NCBI RefSeq assembly: GCF_030811455.1
Contig: NZ_JAUSQU010000001.1
Location: forward strand, 6,448,001-6,512,000
Length of the DNA: 64,000 nt
Direction: 5' to 3'
Origin: Streptosporangium lutulentum
GTDB taxonomy: Bacteria > Actinomycetota > Actinomycetes > Streptosporangiales > Streptosporangiaceae
This document shows, one piece after another, positions 28,318 to 36,928 of the stretch. Within the stretch, counting starts at the first letter, position 1. The number at the start of each line of letters is the position of its first letter. The notes beneath the pieces are model-generated. The model was not told the origin of the DNA and made no database searches. It saw only the letters and a program-made list of their open reading frames with translations. Made by a program: the position numbers and the translations under genes.

Positions 28318-28341
28318 TTCTAACGGGAAGACCCGTTAGAA
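28318..28341 (+). promoter_or_regulatory. Perfect palindrome before the VOC gene
   Basis: TTCTAACGGG at 28318-28327 and CCCGTTAGAA at 28332-28341 form a perfect 10-bp inverted repeat with a 4-base spacer, just before the ribosome binding site and after an AT-rich promoter-like stretch. It could be a repressor operator or an RNA hairpin. Confidence 0.65.
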
Positions 28342-28362
28342 GCCGCGATGAGAGGAAGAAAG

Positions 28363-28806
28363 ATGACCTTCCAGACGGGCCACATCGGCCTCAACGTCTC
28401 CGACCTCGACGCGTCCAAGGACTTCTACCTGAAGGTTTTCGGCTTCGAGGTCTTCGGCGAGTCCGGCGAGGCGGACCGGCGCTACGCCTTCCTCGGCCTC
28501 GACGGCGAGCTCCGGCTGACCCTCTGGCAGCAGAGCGAGGGCCGCTTCTCCACCGCGACGCCCGGACTTCACCACCTGTCCTTCCAGGTGCCGGACATCG
28601 AGGCGGTCCGCAGGGCCGAGACCGTGATCCGGGAGATCGGCGCCACGCTTCACCACGACGGCGTGGTGGCGCACCGCGAGGGTTCCTCCTCGGGCGGCGT
28701 GTTCTTCGAGGATCCGGACGGAATCCGGCTGGAGATCTTCGCACCGACCGGCGCGGACTCCTCCCCCGCGCCGACCGAAGGCGCTCCCACCTGCGGCTTC
28801 TTCTAG
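28363..28806 (+). CDS. VOC superfamily (glyoxalase/dioxygenase fold) protein
   Basis: This 147-residue protein has paired beta-alpha-beta-beta-beta modules. The first opens GHIGLNVSDLDASKDFYLKV and includes the glutamate-containing GELRLTLWQQ; the second has LHHLSFQVPDI and ends FFEDPDGIRLEIF. Candidate metal ligands are the first His (GHIGLN), the HHLSF His and the final LEIF Glu, as in glyoxalase-type VOC enzymes. ATG at 28363 follows GAGAGGAAG. The substrate is unknown. The next gene starts 7 bp after this stop, so the two form an operon. Confidence 0.9.
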   Translation: MTFQTGHIGLNVSDLDASKDFYLKVFGFEVFGESGEADRRYAFLGLDGELRLTLWQQSEGRFSTATPGLHHLSFQVPDIEAVRRAETVIREIGATLHHDGVVAHREGSSSGGVFFEDPDGIRLEIFAPTGADSSPAPTEGAPTCGFF

Positions 28807-28812
28807 GCGATC

Positions 28813-29748
28813 ATGAAGCACACGGGAGAGCTGGCGGTGCAGCGGAGGGCCGGGGTGCGAGCCGGGGAGTGGGGCTCGGCCAGGACGCGGCCGGAGATCC
28901 CCCCGGCGGCGGCCGAGTTCCTCACCCGGCAGCGGATGCTGGTGATCGGGGCGTCGGGGCGGGACGGGCGGCTCTGGGCGACCGCGCTGACAGGAGCCGC
29001 GGGATTCACCCGGGCCACCGGCGAGCGGACGATCGTGATCGACGCGCTGCCGGGCGAGCACGATCCGTTGGCGGGCCTCGCCGAGAACGCCGAGGCCGAG
29101 ATCGGGATGCTCGCGATCGAGCCGCGGACCAGGCGCAGGATGCGGGTCAACGGCCGTGCCGTGCGGGACGGTGCGCGGCTGGTCGTGCACACGGAGCAGA
29201 CGTATGCGAACTGCCCCAAGTACATCCAGGCGCGGGACATCACCGAGGAGCCGGCGGAGCCCGGCGCCGGAGGCTCCTCCTCCGCGAGGCTCCTCACCGG
29301 CGAGCACCGGGCGTGGATCGAGAGCGCCGACACGTTCTTCGTCGCCACCCGGGCTCCCGGCCTCGGCGCCGACCTGTCGCATCGGGGCGGCGACCCGGGG
29401 TTCGTCCGGGTCGCCGGCGAGCGCCGGCTGGTCTGGCCGGACTACGTGGGCAACTCGATGTACATGACGCTGGGGAATCTGGAGCTGGACGAGAGCTGCG
29501 GCCTGCTCTTCCTCGACTGGGACAGCGGTGACGCGCTGCACCTGACCGGACGCGCGCACGTCGACTGGGATCCGGGCGAGGTCCCGGGCGCGCAGCGGCT
29601 GGTCGAGTTCGAGCTGGACCTGGCCGTCCTCGTCCGGGGAGCCAGCCCGCTCCGCTGGAGGTTCGAGGACTACTCCCGCTTCAATCCGCCCGTCTCATCC
29701 GCTTCGCCGGCGTCAGCCGTGGACGACGAAGAGCACCGTGGAAAGTGA
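28813..29748 (+). CDS. Pyridoxamine 5'-phosphate oxidase-like flavin-binding protein
   Basis: This 311-residue protein has the split-barrel FMN-binding style of the PNPOx-like family: LTRQRMLVIGASGRDGRLWA near the N-terminus, NCPKYIQAR, then FVATRAPGLGADLSHRGGDP and YVGNSMYMTLGNLELDESC. This longer class (about 300 residues) is often annotated as a pyridoxamine oxidase-family protein and may bind flavin or F420 in actinobacteria; the reaction is unknown. It is translated from an ATG 7 bp after the VOC gene. Confidence 0.85.
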   Translation: MKHTGELAVQRRAGVRAGEWGSARTRPEIPPAAAEFLTRQRMLVIGASGRDGRLWATALTGAAGFTRATGERTIVIDALPGEHDPLAGLAENAEAEIGMLAIEPRTRRRMRVNGRAVRDGARLVVHTEQTYANCPKYIQARDITEEPAEPGAGGSSSARLLTGEHRAWIESADTFFVATRAPGLGADLSHRGGDPGFVRVAGERRLVWPDYVGNSMYMTLGNLELDESCGLLFLDWDSGDALHLTGRAHVDWDPGEVPGAQRLVEFELDLAVLVRGASPLRWRFEDYSRFNPPVSSASPASAVDDEEHRGK

Positions 29749-29801
29749 GATGAATCGGCAAAGGCATTAAATAGATGGTGAAGGAGGGTATTGAGCAAGG
29801 G

Positions 29802-29829
29802 TTGACCCGGAACTACAGGGGCGTAGGTT
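29802..29829 (+). promoter_or_regulatory. Promoter of the cox operon
   Basis: TTGACC at 29802-29807 and TAGGTT at 29824-29829 are separated by 16 bp, a good match to a principal-sigma promoter. The start codon of coxS lies about 53 bp downstream. Confidence 0.5.
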
Positions 29830-29882
29830 CACATTTGTCGGCTTTCACAGCTCCATCTCTTCTGGGTGCACCTGGAGGATGT

Positions 29883-30392
29883 ATGCCCCGAATCACCATC
29901 ACCGTCGACGGAATCACCTACCAGGAGGACGTCGAGCCACGTCTCCTCCTTGTTCATCTATTGCGAGATCGGCTCGGTAAGACCGGTACTCCCATCGGCT
30001 GCGACACCGGAAACTGCGGCGCCTGCACCGTGATGCTCGACGGCGTGAGCGTGAAAAGTTGTTCCGTGCTCGCCGTACAGAGCGACGAGAGCGACGTCGT
30101 CACGATCGAGGGCCTGGCCCGGGGGAACGAATGGCACCCCATGCAGAAGGCCTTTCACGAGGAGCACGCCCTGCAGTGCGGATACTGCACCCCCGGCATG
30201 ATCATGGCCGCGATCGACCTGCTCAGGGATGATCCCGACCCGTCGGAGGAGACCGTCCGAGAAGGGCTCGAAGGCAACCTGTGCCGCTGCACGGGTTACT
30301 GCAACATCGTCCGGGCGGTACGGCGTGGCGCCCGGGAGATGTCGCAGCGGAGCGCCGGCGAGCGGGCCGAGCAGGAGGTGCCGACGCCATGA
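29883..30392 (+). CDS. coxS: CoxS-type [2Fe-2S] subunit of a molybdenum hydroxylase
   Basis: This 169-residue iron-sulfur electron-transfer subunit has an N-terminal plant-ferredoxin domain with [11 protein letters not shown] and SCSVLA (four cysteines) and a C-terminal helical domain with CGYCTPGM and CRCTGYC (the second cluster). ATG at 29883 follows GGAGG. It overlaps coxL by four bases (ATGA). Electrons from the molybdenum site would pass through these clusters to FAD in CoxM. Confidence 0.95.
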   Translation: MPRITITVDGITYQEDVEPRLLLVHLLRDRLGKTGTPIGCDTGNCGACTVMLDGVSVKSCSVLAVQSDESDVVTIEGLARGNEWHPMQKAFHEEHALQCGYCTPGMIMAAIDLLRDDPDPSEETVREGLEGNLCRCTGYCNIVRAVRRGAREMSQRSAGERAEQEVPTP

Positions 30393-32920
30393 GCGAGCAA
30401 CTCGACGCCGGTATGATCGCCGAACAGATCGCCGAGAGCGACCAGCTCAGCAGGCCCACCGACGCGCGCGAGATCGGCAGGGCCCGCAGGCGCAAGGAGG
30501 ACGCCCGGCTGGTCACCGGCCGGACGACCTGGACCGACAACATCCAGCTTCCGGGCATGCTGTACGTGGCCTTCCTGCGCAGTCCGATGGCTCACGCCCG
30601 GATCACCCGGGTCGACACCTCGGCCGCGCGCACCCGGCCCGGCGTGGTCGCCGTCTACAGCGGGCAGGACTTCGCCGACGAGCAGGGCAGCCTTCCCTGC
30701 GCCTGGCCGGTCACCGAGGACATCGTGATCCCCGACCACCCGCCCATGGCCGTGAACGAGGTCCGCTACGCCGGTGAGGCGGTGGCCTGCGTGGTCGCCA
30801 CCGATCGCTACAAGGCCGCCGACGCGCTGGAGGCCATCGAGGTCGACTACGAGCCGCTGGAGGCGGTCGTCGACATGACCGAGGCGCTCACCGAGGGCAG
30901 TCCCAAGGTCCACGAGAGCGGCAACAAGGCGTTCACCTGGAAGTTCGCCGGAGGCGACATCGACGCGGCGTTCCGCGACGCCCCCGTGGTGATCGACCGC
31001 ACCTACGTCCAGCAGCGGCTCATCCCGAGCGCGATGGAACCCCGCGCGGTCGTGGCCACCACCGACGGCGAGACCTTCACCCTCTACTCCGCGACCCAGA
31101 TCCCGCACGTGCTGCGCGTCATGCTCGCGCTGACCACCGGCATCCCCGAGCACAGGCTGCGAGTGATCGCCCCCGACGTGGGCGGCGGCTTCGGCTCCAA
31201 GCTCCAGGTCACCGCGGAGGAGGTGCTCGGCCTGCTCATCACCCGGAGGCTGGGCAAACCGGTCAAATGGACCGAATCCCGGTCCGAGGGCAACCTGACC
31301 GTGCACCACGGCCGCGACCAGCTCCAGCGGATCTCCATCGCGGCCGAGCGGGACGGCCGCATCAGGGGCGTCCGGGTCGATCTCCTCGCCGACATGGGCG
31401 CGTACCTGATGCTGGTCACGCCGGGCATCCCGATCCTCGGCGCGTTCATGTACAACGGCATCTACAAGATGGACGCCTACGATTTCACCTGCACCGGCGT
31501 CTTCACCACCAAGATGCCGACCGACGCCTACCGGGGCGCGGGGCGTCCCGAGGCCACCTTCGCGATCGAGCGGGCGGTGGACGAGCTCGCGCACGAGCTG
31601 GGCATCGACCCGATCGAGGTACGGCGCCGCAACTGGATCACCCATGAGGAGTTCCCGTACACCACGATCTGCGGGCTGACCTACGACTCCGGCAACTACG
31701 AGGCCGCCACGGACAAGGCGCTGGCGCTGTTCGGCTACGACAAGCTCAGGGCGGAGCAGGCCGACCGGCGCGACCGGCGTGATCCGGTGCAGCTCGGCAT
31801 CGGCGTCTCGACGTTCACCGAGATGTGCGGGCTGGCTCCCTCGCGTGTGCTGGGAAGCCTGAGCTACGGCGCGGGCGGCTGGGAGCACTCCTCGGTCCGG
31901 ATGCTTCCCACCGGAAAGGTCGAGGTGATCACCGGGACGAGCCCGCACGGCCAGGGACACGAGACGGCCTGGAGCCAGATCGTGGCCGACACGCTGGGGG
32001 TGCCGTTCGACGACGTCTCCGTGCTGCACGGCGACACGTCCATCTCGCACAAGGGCATGGACACCTACGGATCCCGCTCGCTGGTCGTGGGCGGCATCGC
32101 CGTGCTCCAGGCGTGCGAGAAGGTGAAGGACAAGGCCCGGCAGCTCGCCGCGCACATGCTGGAGGCCTCGGCCGACGACATCGAGTTCGCCGGCGGCTCG
32201 TTCAACGTCCGCGGCACCGGCTCGGGCAAGACCATCCAGGAGCTCGCGCTGGCCACCTTCGCCGCGCACGATCTCCCCGACGGCTTCGAACCGGGGCTGG
32301 ACGCCGACGCGACCTTCGACCCGGACAACTTCTCCTTCCCGCACGGCACCCACCTGTGCGCGATCGAGGTGGACACCGAGACGGGCGAGTCGAAGATCCG
32401 TTCCTACGTGGCCGTGGACGACGTGGGTTCCGTGGTGAACCCGCTGATCGTCGAGGGCCAGGTGCACGGCGGCATCGCGCAGGGCATCGCCCAGGCGTTG
32501 TTCGAGGAGGCGGTCTACGACTCCGAGGGCAACATGCTCACCACGACGATGGCCGACTACCTGATCCCGTCGGCGTCCGACCTGCCCGACTTCACCACCG
32601 ACCGGACCGAGACCCCGGCCACCAGCAACCCGCTGGGCGTCAAGGGCGTCGGTGAGGCGGGGACGATCGCCTCGACCCCGGCCGTCGTCAACGCGATCGT
32701 CGACGCGCTGCGCCCGTACGGCGTGCACGACGTGCGAATGCCCTGCACGCCGGAACGGGTCTGGAGGACCGTCGCCGAGGCCGGCGAGACCGCCTGGGCA
32801 GGGCCGCCCTCCGCCGGCGACACCACCGCATGGGTGGGACCCACCGCCGCCGGCGACACCACCGCATGGGTGGGACCCACCGCCGCGGAGGGAACCGAAT
32901 CCGAGGGAGGAGACCGATGA
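30389..32920 (+). CDS. coxL: CoxL-type molybdopterin subunit (form II CO dehydrogenase/xanthine oxidase family)
   Basis: This is the catalytic subunit, 843 residues, binding molybdopterin cytosine dinucleotide. Motifs are GGFGSKLQ (about 265), the active-site loop AYRGAGR (about 379-385) and GVGEAGT with the catalytic glutamate (about 753). AYRGAGR is the form II signature; true form I CO dehydrogenases have AYRCSFR with cysteine, so the natural substrate may not be CO. The C-terminus carries three 11-12 residue repeats. It overlaps coxS and coxM by ATGA. Confidence 0.95.
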   Translation: MSEQLDAGMIAEQIAESDQLSRPTDAREIGRARRRKEDARLVTGRTTWTDNIQLPGMLYVAFLRSPMAHARITRVDTSAARTRPGVVAVYSGQDFADEQGSLPCAWPVTEDIVIPDHPPMAVNEVRYAGEAVACVVATDRYKAADALEAIEVDYEPLEAVVDMTEALTEGSPKVHESGNKAFTWKFAGGDIDAAFRDAPVVIDRTYVQQRLIPSAMEPRAVVATTDGETFTLYSATQIPHVLRVMLALTTGIPEHRLRVIAPDVGGGFGSKLQVTAEEVLGLLITRRLGKPVKWTESRSEGNLTVHHGRDQLQRISIAAERDGRIRGVRVDLLADMGAYLMLVTPGIPILGAFMYNGIYKMDAYDFTCTGVFTTKMPTDAYRGAGRPEATFAIERAVDELAHELGIDPIEVRRRNWITHEEFPYTTICGLTYDSGNYEAATDKALALFGYDKLRAEQADRRDRRDPVQLGIGVSTFTEMCGLAPSRVLGSLSYGAGGWEHSSVRMLPTGKVEVITGTSPHGQGHETAWSQIVADTLGVPFDDVSVLHGDTSISHKGMDTYGSRSLVVGGIAVLQACEKVKDKARQLAAHMLEASADDIEFAGGSFNVRGTGSGKTIQELALATFAAHDLPDGFEPGLDADATFDPDNFSFPHGTHLCAIEVDTETGESKIRSYVAVDDVGSVVNPLIVEGQVHGGIAQGIAQALFEEAVYDSEGNMLTTTMADYLIPSASDLPDFTTDRTETPATSNPLGVKGVGEAGTIASTPAVVNAIVDALRPYGVHDVRMPCTPERVWRTVAEAGETAWAGPPSAGDTTAWVGPTAAGDTTAWVGPTAAEGTESEGGDR
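32780..32884 (+). repeat. Three in-frame repeats at the coxL 3' end
   Basis: Two exact 36-bp copies lie at 32813-32848 and 32849-32884, encoding AGDTTAWVGPTA twice. A diverged 33-bp copy precedes them at 32780-32812 (AGETAWAGPPS). They extend the CoxL C-terminus without changing frame. Confidence 0.9.
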
Positions 32921-33801
32921 TTCCCGCACCGTTCGACTACGTCAGGCCCTCGTCCCTGGACGAGGCCTGCCGGGTGCTGGGCGAGGCCGCCTCCTCCGGA
33001 GACGACGTCAAGGTGCTGGCCGGCGGGCAGTCCCTGCTGCCGCTGCTCCGGCTGCGGCTCGCCTACCCTTCCACGCTGGTGGACCTCGGGCGGCTGCCCG
33101 AGCTGCGCGGGGTGGAGGATCGGGGCGACCACGTGTTCATCGGCGCGCTCACCACGCATGACGAGGTGCTGCGCTCCAGCGTGGTCAAGGAGCGGATCCC
33201 GCTGGTCGCGCTGGCGACGGCCACGGTGGCCGACCCCGCCGTACGGCACCGCGGCACGTTCGGCGGGTCGATGGCCCACGCCGACCCGGCCGGAGACCTG
33301 CCCGCCGTCGCGCTGGCGCTGGACTGCGTGTTCGTCGCCCGGTCGGGCGAGGGCGAGCGGGAGATCCCGGCGTCCGAGTTCTTCCTCGACTACCTGGAGT
33401 CGGCGCTGGAGGCCGGTGAGGTGCTGCTCGGCGTCAAGGTGCCCGCGCTCGGTCCCGGGTGGGGCTTCCACTACGAGAAGTTCCACCGGACCGCGCAGGC
33501 GTGGGCGATCGTCGGCGTGGCGGCGGCCGTACGGCGGAGCAACGGGACCATCGAGGAGGCCCGGATCGGGCTGACCAACATGGGTTCCACGCCGGTTCGA
33601 GCGCGGGCGGTGGAGGCCGCGATACGCGGCGTGAGCATCGCGGCGGCCGGTTCCAACGGCGCGCCCGATCCGGTCGGGGACGCCTGCGCCGGGGCGGACG
33701 AGGGCACCTCGCCCCCGGCGGATCTGCACGCCCAGCCCGACTACCGGCGCCATCTGGCCCGGGTGCTGACCCGCAGGGCGATCGGGGCCGCGAGCCGCTG
33801 A
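32917..33801 (+). CDS. coxM: CoxM-type FAD-binding subunit
   Basis: This 294-residue flavoprotein subunit has the FAD-contact motifs LAGGQSLLPLLRLRLA (about residues 34-49) and TFGGSMAHADPAGDLPA (about 114-130), with IGLTNMGSTPVRA in the C-terminal domain. It takes electrons from CoxS. The start overlaps the coxL stop by ATGA. The gene order S-L-M differs from the M-S-L order of well-known form I operons. Confidence 0.95.
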   Translation: MIPAPFDYVRPSSLDEACRVLGEAASSGDDVKVLAGGQSLLPLLRLRLAYPSTLVDLGRLPELRGVEDRGDHVFIGALTTHDEVLRSSVVKERIPLVALATATVADPAVRHRGTFGGSMAHADPAGDLPAVALALDCVFVARSGEGEREIPASEFFLDYLESALEAGEVLLGVKVPALGPGWGFHYEKFHRTAQAWAIVGVAAAVRRSNGTIEEARIGLTNMGSTPVRARAVEAAIRGVSIAAAGSNGAPDPVGDACAGADEGTSPPADLHAQPDYRRHLARVLTRRAIGAASR

Positions 33802-33919
33802 ACCTCGTTTCCGCAGGCGGGGGCTCCGCTTCCCGCCTGCGGTAGCGGCATACTGGTAAATGCGCTCCCGTATGTGGTCGTAATGTCGCGGGAGCGGCCG
33901 ACCGACAAGGAGCGGGTCG

Positions 33920-34732
33920 ATGGCGATGCGGTTCGAGCACGAGTTCACGGTTCCGGTGCCGGTCGAGCAGGCGTGGTCGGTGCTGCTCGACGTCGAGCGG
34001 GTGGCGCCCTGCCTGCCCGGTGCCGCCGTCGACAAGGTGGACGGCGACTCCTTCACCGGCCGGATCAAGGTGAAGGTGGGGCCGATCACGGTCACCTACC
34101 AGGGCGAGGCCACGTTCGAAGACGTGGACAAGGACGCCCGGTCCCTGACCATCAAGGCCGCCGGCAAGGAGGCCAGGGGCTCGGGCACGGCCGGGGCCAC
34201 GGTCGTCGCACGGCTGCGCCCCGAGGGCACGGACACCCGGGTCACCGTCGACACCTCGTTCAACGTGACCGGCCGACCGGCCCAGTTCGGCCGGGGCGTG
34301 ATGGCCGAGGTCGGCGGCAAGCTGATCGACAGGTTCGCGGCCAACCTGGCCGCGCTGCTGGGCACCGGCCCCGAGGTCTCCGCGCCGGCCGGGGGAGGCA
34401 AGGGCACGGAGGGCCCCAGGGTCATGGAGGGCCCGGAGATCACGGAGAGCCTGGAGGTCACCGAGGGCGAGCTCCTCGAACAGGAGGAGCCCGTCCGCCA
34501 CCTCACCGCGGTGCCCTCGCCGTCCGGGGTCGCCACGACGGAGAAGGCCGTCTCCCGCGAAGCCCACCCGGCGGGCACCTCCCGCACCTCTCTCTCGCCG
34601 GACGAGGAGGCCCTCAACCTCCTGGAGGTCGCCGGTCTCCCTCTGCTCAAGCGCGCCGCCCCGGTGGCCGCCGTGCTGGCGGGCGTCGTCCTGATCGGCT
34701 GGCTGGTCCGCTGGGTCCTGCGCCACCGCTGA
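33920..34732 (+). CDS. coxG: CoxG-like SRPBCC protein with C-terminal membrane anchor
   Basis: This 270-residue protein has a CoxG/SRPBCC domain in its first half (MRFEHEFTVPVPVEQAWSVL, VAPCLPGAAV, GDSFTGRIKVKVGPI), a variable acidic linker, and one C-terminal transmembrane helix (VAAVLAGVVLIGWLVRWVL). CoxG recruits the enzyme to the membrane in CO oxidisers. ATG at 33920 follows AAGGAG. It lies 118 bp after coxM, the likely last gene of the operon. Confidence 0.92.
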   Translation: MAMRFEHEFTVPVPVEQAWSVLLDVERVAPCLPGAAVDKVDGDSFTGRIKVKVGPITVTYQGEATFEDVDKDARSLTIKAAGKEARGSGTAGATVVARLRPEGTDTRVTVDTSFNVTGRPAQFGRGVMAEVGGKLIDRFAANLAALLGTGPEVSAPAGGGKGTEGPRVMEGPEITESLEVTEGELLEQEEPVRHLTAVPSPSGVATTEKAVSREAHPAGTSRTSLSPDEEALNLLEVAGLPLLKRAAPVAAVLAGVVLIGWLVRWVLRHR

Positions 34733-34801
34733 CCCGTCGGTCCAGCCTCCGTGACGGGTCCAGGCGCCCCCGTCGGCCCGGCCTCCGCGACAGGGCCGGG
34801 C
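34733..34801. repeat. 29-bp direct repeat and hairpin after coxG
   Basis: Two 29-bp copies, at 34733-34761 and 34769-34797, agree at 24 positions and begin directly after the coxG stop. A GCCCGGCC stem at 34776-34783 pairs with 34794-34801, making a possible terminator between convergent genes. Confidence 0.65.
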
Positions 34802-34844
34802 GTCGTCGTCCGTTTCCCTTTCCCGTCCCGGAGATCCGCCGACG

Positions 34845-35987
34845 TCAGCGAACGCACACTCCGCCCGTCTTCTCCATGCTTGACGGGCAGTTCCCGGGAA
34901 GCCGGAAGGACTCGTCGGTCCAGCCCATCTTCACGAATGCGACCTCGTATATGACCGTTCCCGGTGACAGGCCGGTCTGGTCGGCCATAGAGCCCTTTTG
35001 CAACGGATCCGGCTTCAGCAGCACGGACCGGATGGCCGTCAGCGTCCCTGTCCTCCGGTCGATCACGACGTGGCTTTCCCGGTAGGGCAGGAAGGGCCGC
35101 GCCACCGTCACCTCCTTCACCCCGCCCAGGACACGGGAGCCGGGAATGTCCGCCAGCATGCGGTAGAGGGCCGCGCGGGCCTCCGGGGAGGTCGGCATCT
35201 CTTCGAGGATGCCGACGCCCACCTCCCAGAGCCAGTCGTCCATGGTCATTTCCGGCTTCACACCCGCCCGTACCCGCTTCTCCAGGTAGGCGGGCCAGGA
35301 TTCGAGCAGTTCGGACCTGAGCGTGACGGGATCACGCGGCAACTTCATGGATTCCGCGGTCTCCAGGTCGAGACTGAACAGCCCTTGGCGAACGGTCCTC
35401 GCCTTCTGGCGTGTGTCCAGTGTGTATCGCGTCTGGCCCGGTAGGACCGTTTCGCCTTCGCACGGCAAGCCGTTATCGCACAGCTTCGGTGAGCCCGCGC
35501 GCTTCCATGTGGCGCTGTCGGCCGAGGTGAGCGGTTTCATACCGACGAATTGCTGCTCGGTCACCTTGGGCTGGTCCGTGCTCCACCACAAGGTCTGCCG
35601 GGTGGTCCCACGAACGAAATAGCGCGAGTCGATCCGCTCAAGGCGTGTCTGCTCTGTCGTCGTTCGCCAGTACCGGCCGGCCGCGGGCTCGGATCGCCCG
35701 GCGAGCGAGGCGGCCGCCGCGTCCAGTTCCTGCCTGGGACCGACTGCCGGGAGCACCGGAGACACCTCGGGCGCCCTCAGGCGAGGCACGACCATGACCG
35801 ACACGACCACGACCACGGTGGCCACCGCGGCGACGACCCATCCGAAGCGTCCCGGGGACAGTCCTCCGAGCCGCCGTCGCGGAGGCCTCCCGCCGTTCAG
35901 CGCTCCGGCCCTGGCCTCGGCCGTCTTCCCCGGATCGGAGGGCGGGACGTCCGGCATCACGTCGTCGATGAGCCTGAACTCGTTCAT
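34845..35987 (-). CDS. CU044_5270-type membrane protein coupled to an ECF sigma factor
   Basis: This 380-residue protein has a cytoplasmic N-terminus (about 45 residues, basic near the end), one transmembrane helix (WVVAAVATVVVVVSVMVV, residues 50-67) and a large extracytoplasmic domain ending in two cysteines (RLPGNCPSS and GGVCVR). Layout and gene pairing fit actinobacterial CU044_5270-type proteins. The ATG overlaps the sigma factor stop (ATGA), so it is cotranslated. It could act as anti-sigma or be a target of the sigma factor; no ZAS zinc motif (HxxxCxxC) is visible. Confidence 0.82.
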   Translation of the reverse strand: MNEFRLIDDVMPDVPPSDPGKTAEARAGALNGGRPPRRRLGGLSPGRFGWVVAAVATVVVVVSVMVVPRLRAPEVSPVLPAVGPRQELDAAAASLAGRSEPAAGRYWRTTTEQTRLERIDSRYFVRGTTRQTLWWSTDQPKVTEQQFVGMKPLTSADSATWKRAGSPKLCDNGLPCEGETVLPGQTRYTLDTRQKARTVRQGLFSLDLETAESMKLPRDPVTLRSELLESWPAYLEKRVRAGVKPEMTMDDWLWEVGVGILEEMPTSPEARAALYRMLADIPGSRVLGGVKEVTVARPFLPYRESHVVIDRRTGTLTAIRSVLLKPDPLQKGSMADQTGLSPGTVIYEVAFVKMGWTDESFRLPGNCPSSMEKTGGVCVR

Positions 35988-36523
35988 CGGGCCTCCACTC
36001 CCAGCGACTTGTGCAGCTTGGCCCTGGCCCGGCTGAGCCGGGAGGCCACGGTGCCGTAGGCGACCCCGAGTGCCTCGGCGACCTCGTCATAGGTCAGCCC
36101 GCCGTACGCGATGAGCAGCACCACGTCGCGCTCCCCCTTGGACAGTCCCGCCAGCGCCTCCGAGAGCCGGCCGACCGTCACCCCCGCCGTGACCCGGTCG
36201 GCGACCCGCTGGTCGTGGCCGTCCTCGTCGGGGGGCGGGCCGGTTCTGGCCAGGGCCCGGTAGCGGCGCAGCTCGGCCCGGCGGTGGCGGCCGATCAGGT
36301 TGGTGGCGATGCCGTACAGCCAGGGCCGGATCGTGCCCCGCGCGGGGTCGAACCGGCCGCGCCGCCGGAACGCGATCAGGAAGGTCTCGGCGGCGAGGTC
36401 CTCGGCGACGCCGAGGTCGAGCCGCCGCCCGATGTAGCGGCGGATCTCCTCGTAGTGCGCGTCGAAGACGGTGCCGAACCGCTCGGGATCGACGACCGAG
36501 GCGGTGTCGGAAACAGCGATCAT
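35984..36523 (-). CDS. ECF-type RNA polymerase sigma factor
   Basis: This 179-residue sigma-70 family factor consists of regions 2 and 4 only. Region 2 includes RYIGRRLDLGVAEDLAAETF and RGTIRPWLYGIATNLIGRHR; region 4 has LSKGERDVVLLIAYGGLTYD and VAYGTVASRLSRARAKLHK. ATG at 36523 follows GGGGAGA at 8-base spacing. It is the first gene of a two-gene operon with the membrane protein that overlaps its stop codon. Confidence 0.93.
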   Translation of the reverse strand: MIAVSDTASVVDPERFGTVFDAHYEEIRRYIGRRLDLGVAEDLAAETFLIAFRRRGRFDPARGTIRPWLYGIATNLIGRHRRAELRRYRALARTGPPPDEDGHDQRVADRVTAGVTVGRLSEALAGLSKGERDVVLLIAYGGLTYDEVAEALGVAYGTVASRLSRARAKLHKSLGVEAR

Positions 36524-36928
36524 GCAAGGGTCTCCCCTGCCGGAAGAGTGGGACACCCCTTCTTCCCCGGTGGTCACACCACCCTTCCCTGTTTTTTCAG
36601 CCGTGCCACCATCGCCGATCAGCCGCGCCCAGCCGTGCCGAGCTCACGACCGGACAGGGCCACGACGGACCTGAAGGCTTTCAATGTGACCGGTGACGTG
36701 GGAAAGCTTCGAGCGATCATCGATCGGTCACGCCCGGCCTTCGCCACAAACAGGATGCCGTTCGAGGTATCGGCCGATGACGATGATCCCGGAGGACCGC
36801 CACTTCCGCTCTGTCCGAAGCCAATCGTCTTTGGTCATATCCGACGTCGCACCCTGGTCCAGAGCATCTGTGTCGCGACAGACTCCAAGGTTGTCGATTT
36901 ATTGTCGATTTCGTTGTAGATTTAGATT
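36524..36928. other. 405-bp divergent intergenic region with a 23-bp direct repeat
   Basis: A segment at 36705-36727 matches 36942-36964 (inside the following gene, codons 5-12) at 20 of 23 positions, centred on GAGCGATCATCG. The final 70 bp are AT-rich and contain repeated GTCGATTT/GTAGATTT motifs, probably the promoter of the AlbA_2-domain gene. I see no gene. Confidence 0.6.

Noticed and set aside
30296-32929. An 877-codon minus-strand open frame opposite coxL
   Set aside because: It is an antisense shadow of coxL; the CoxL frame has full family motifs and overlaps its neighbours by ATGA.
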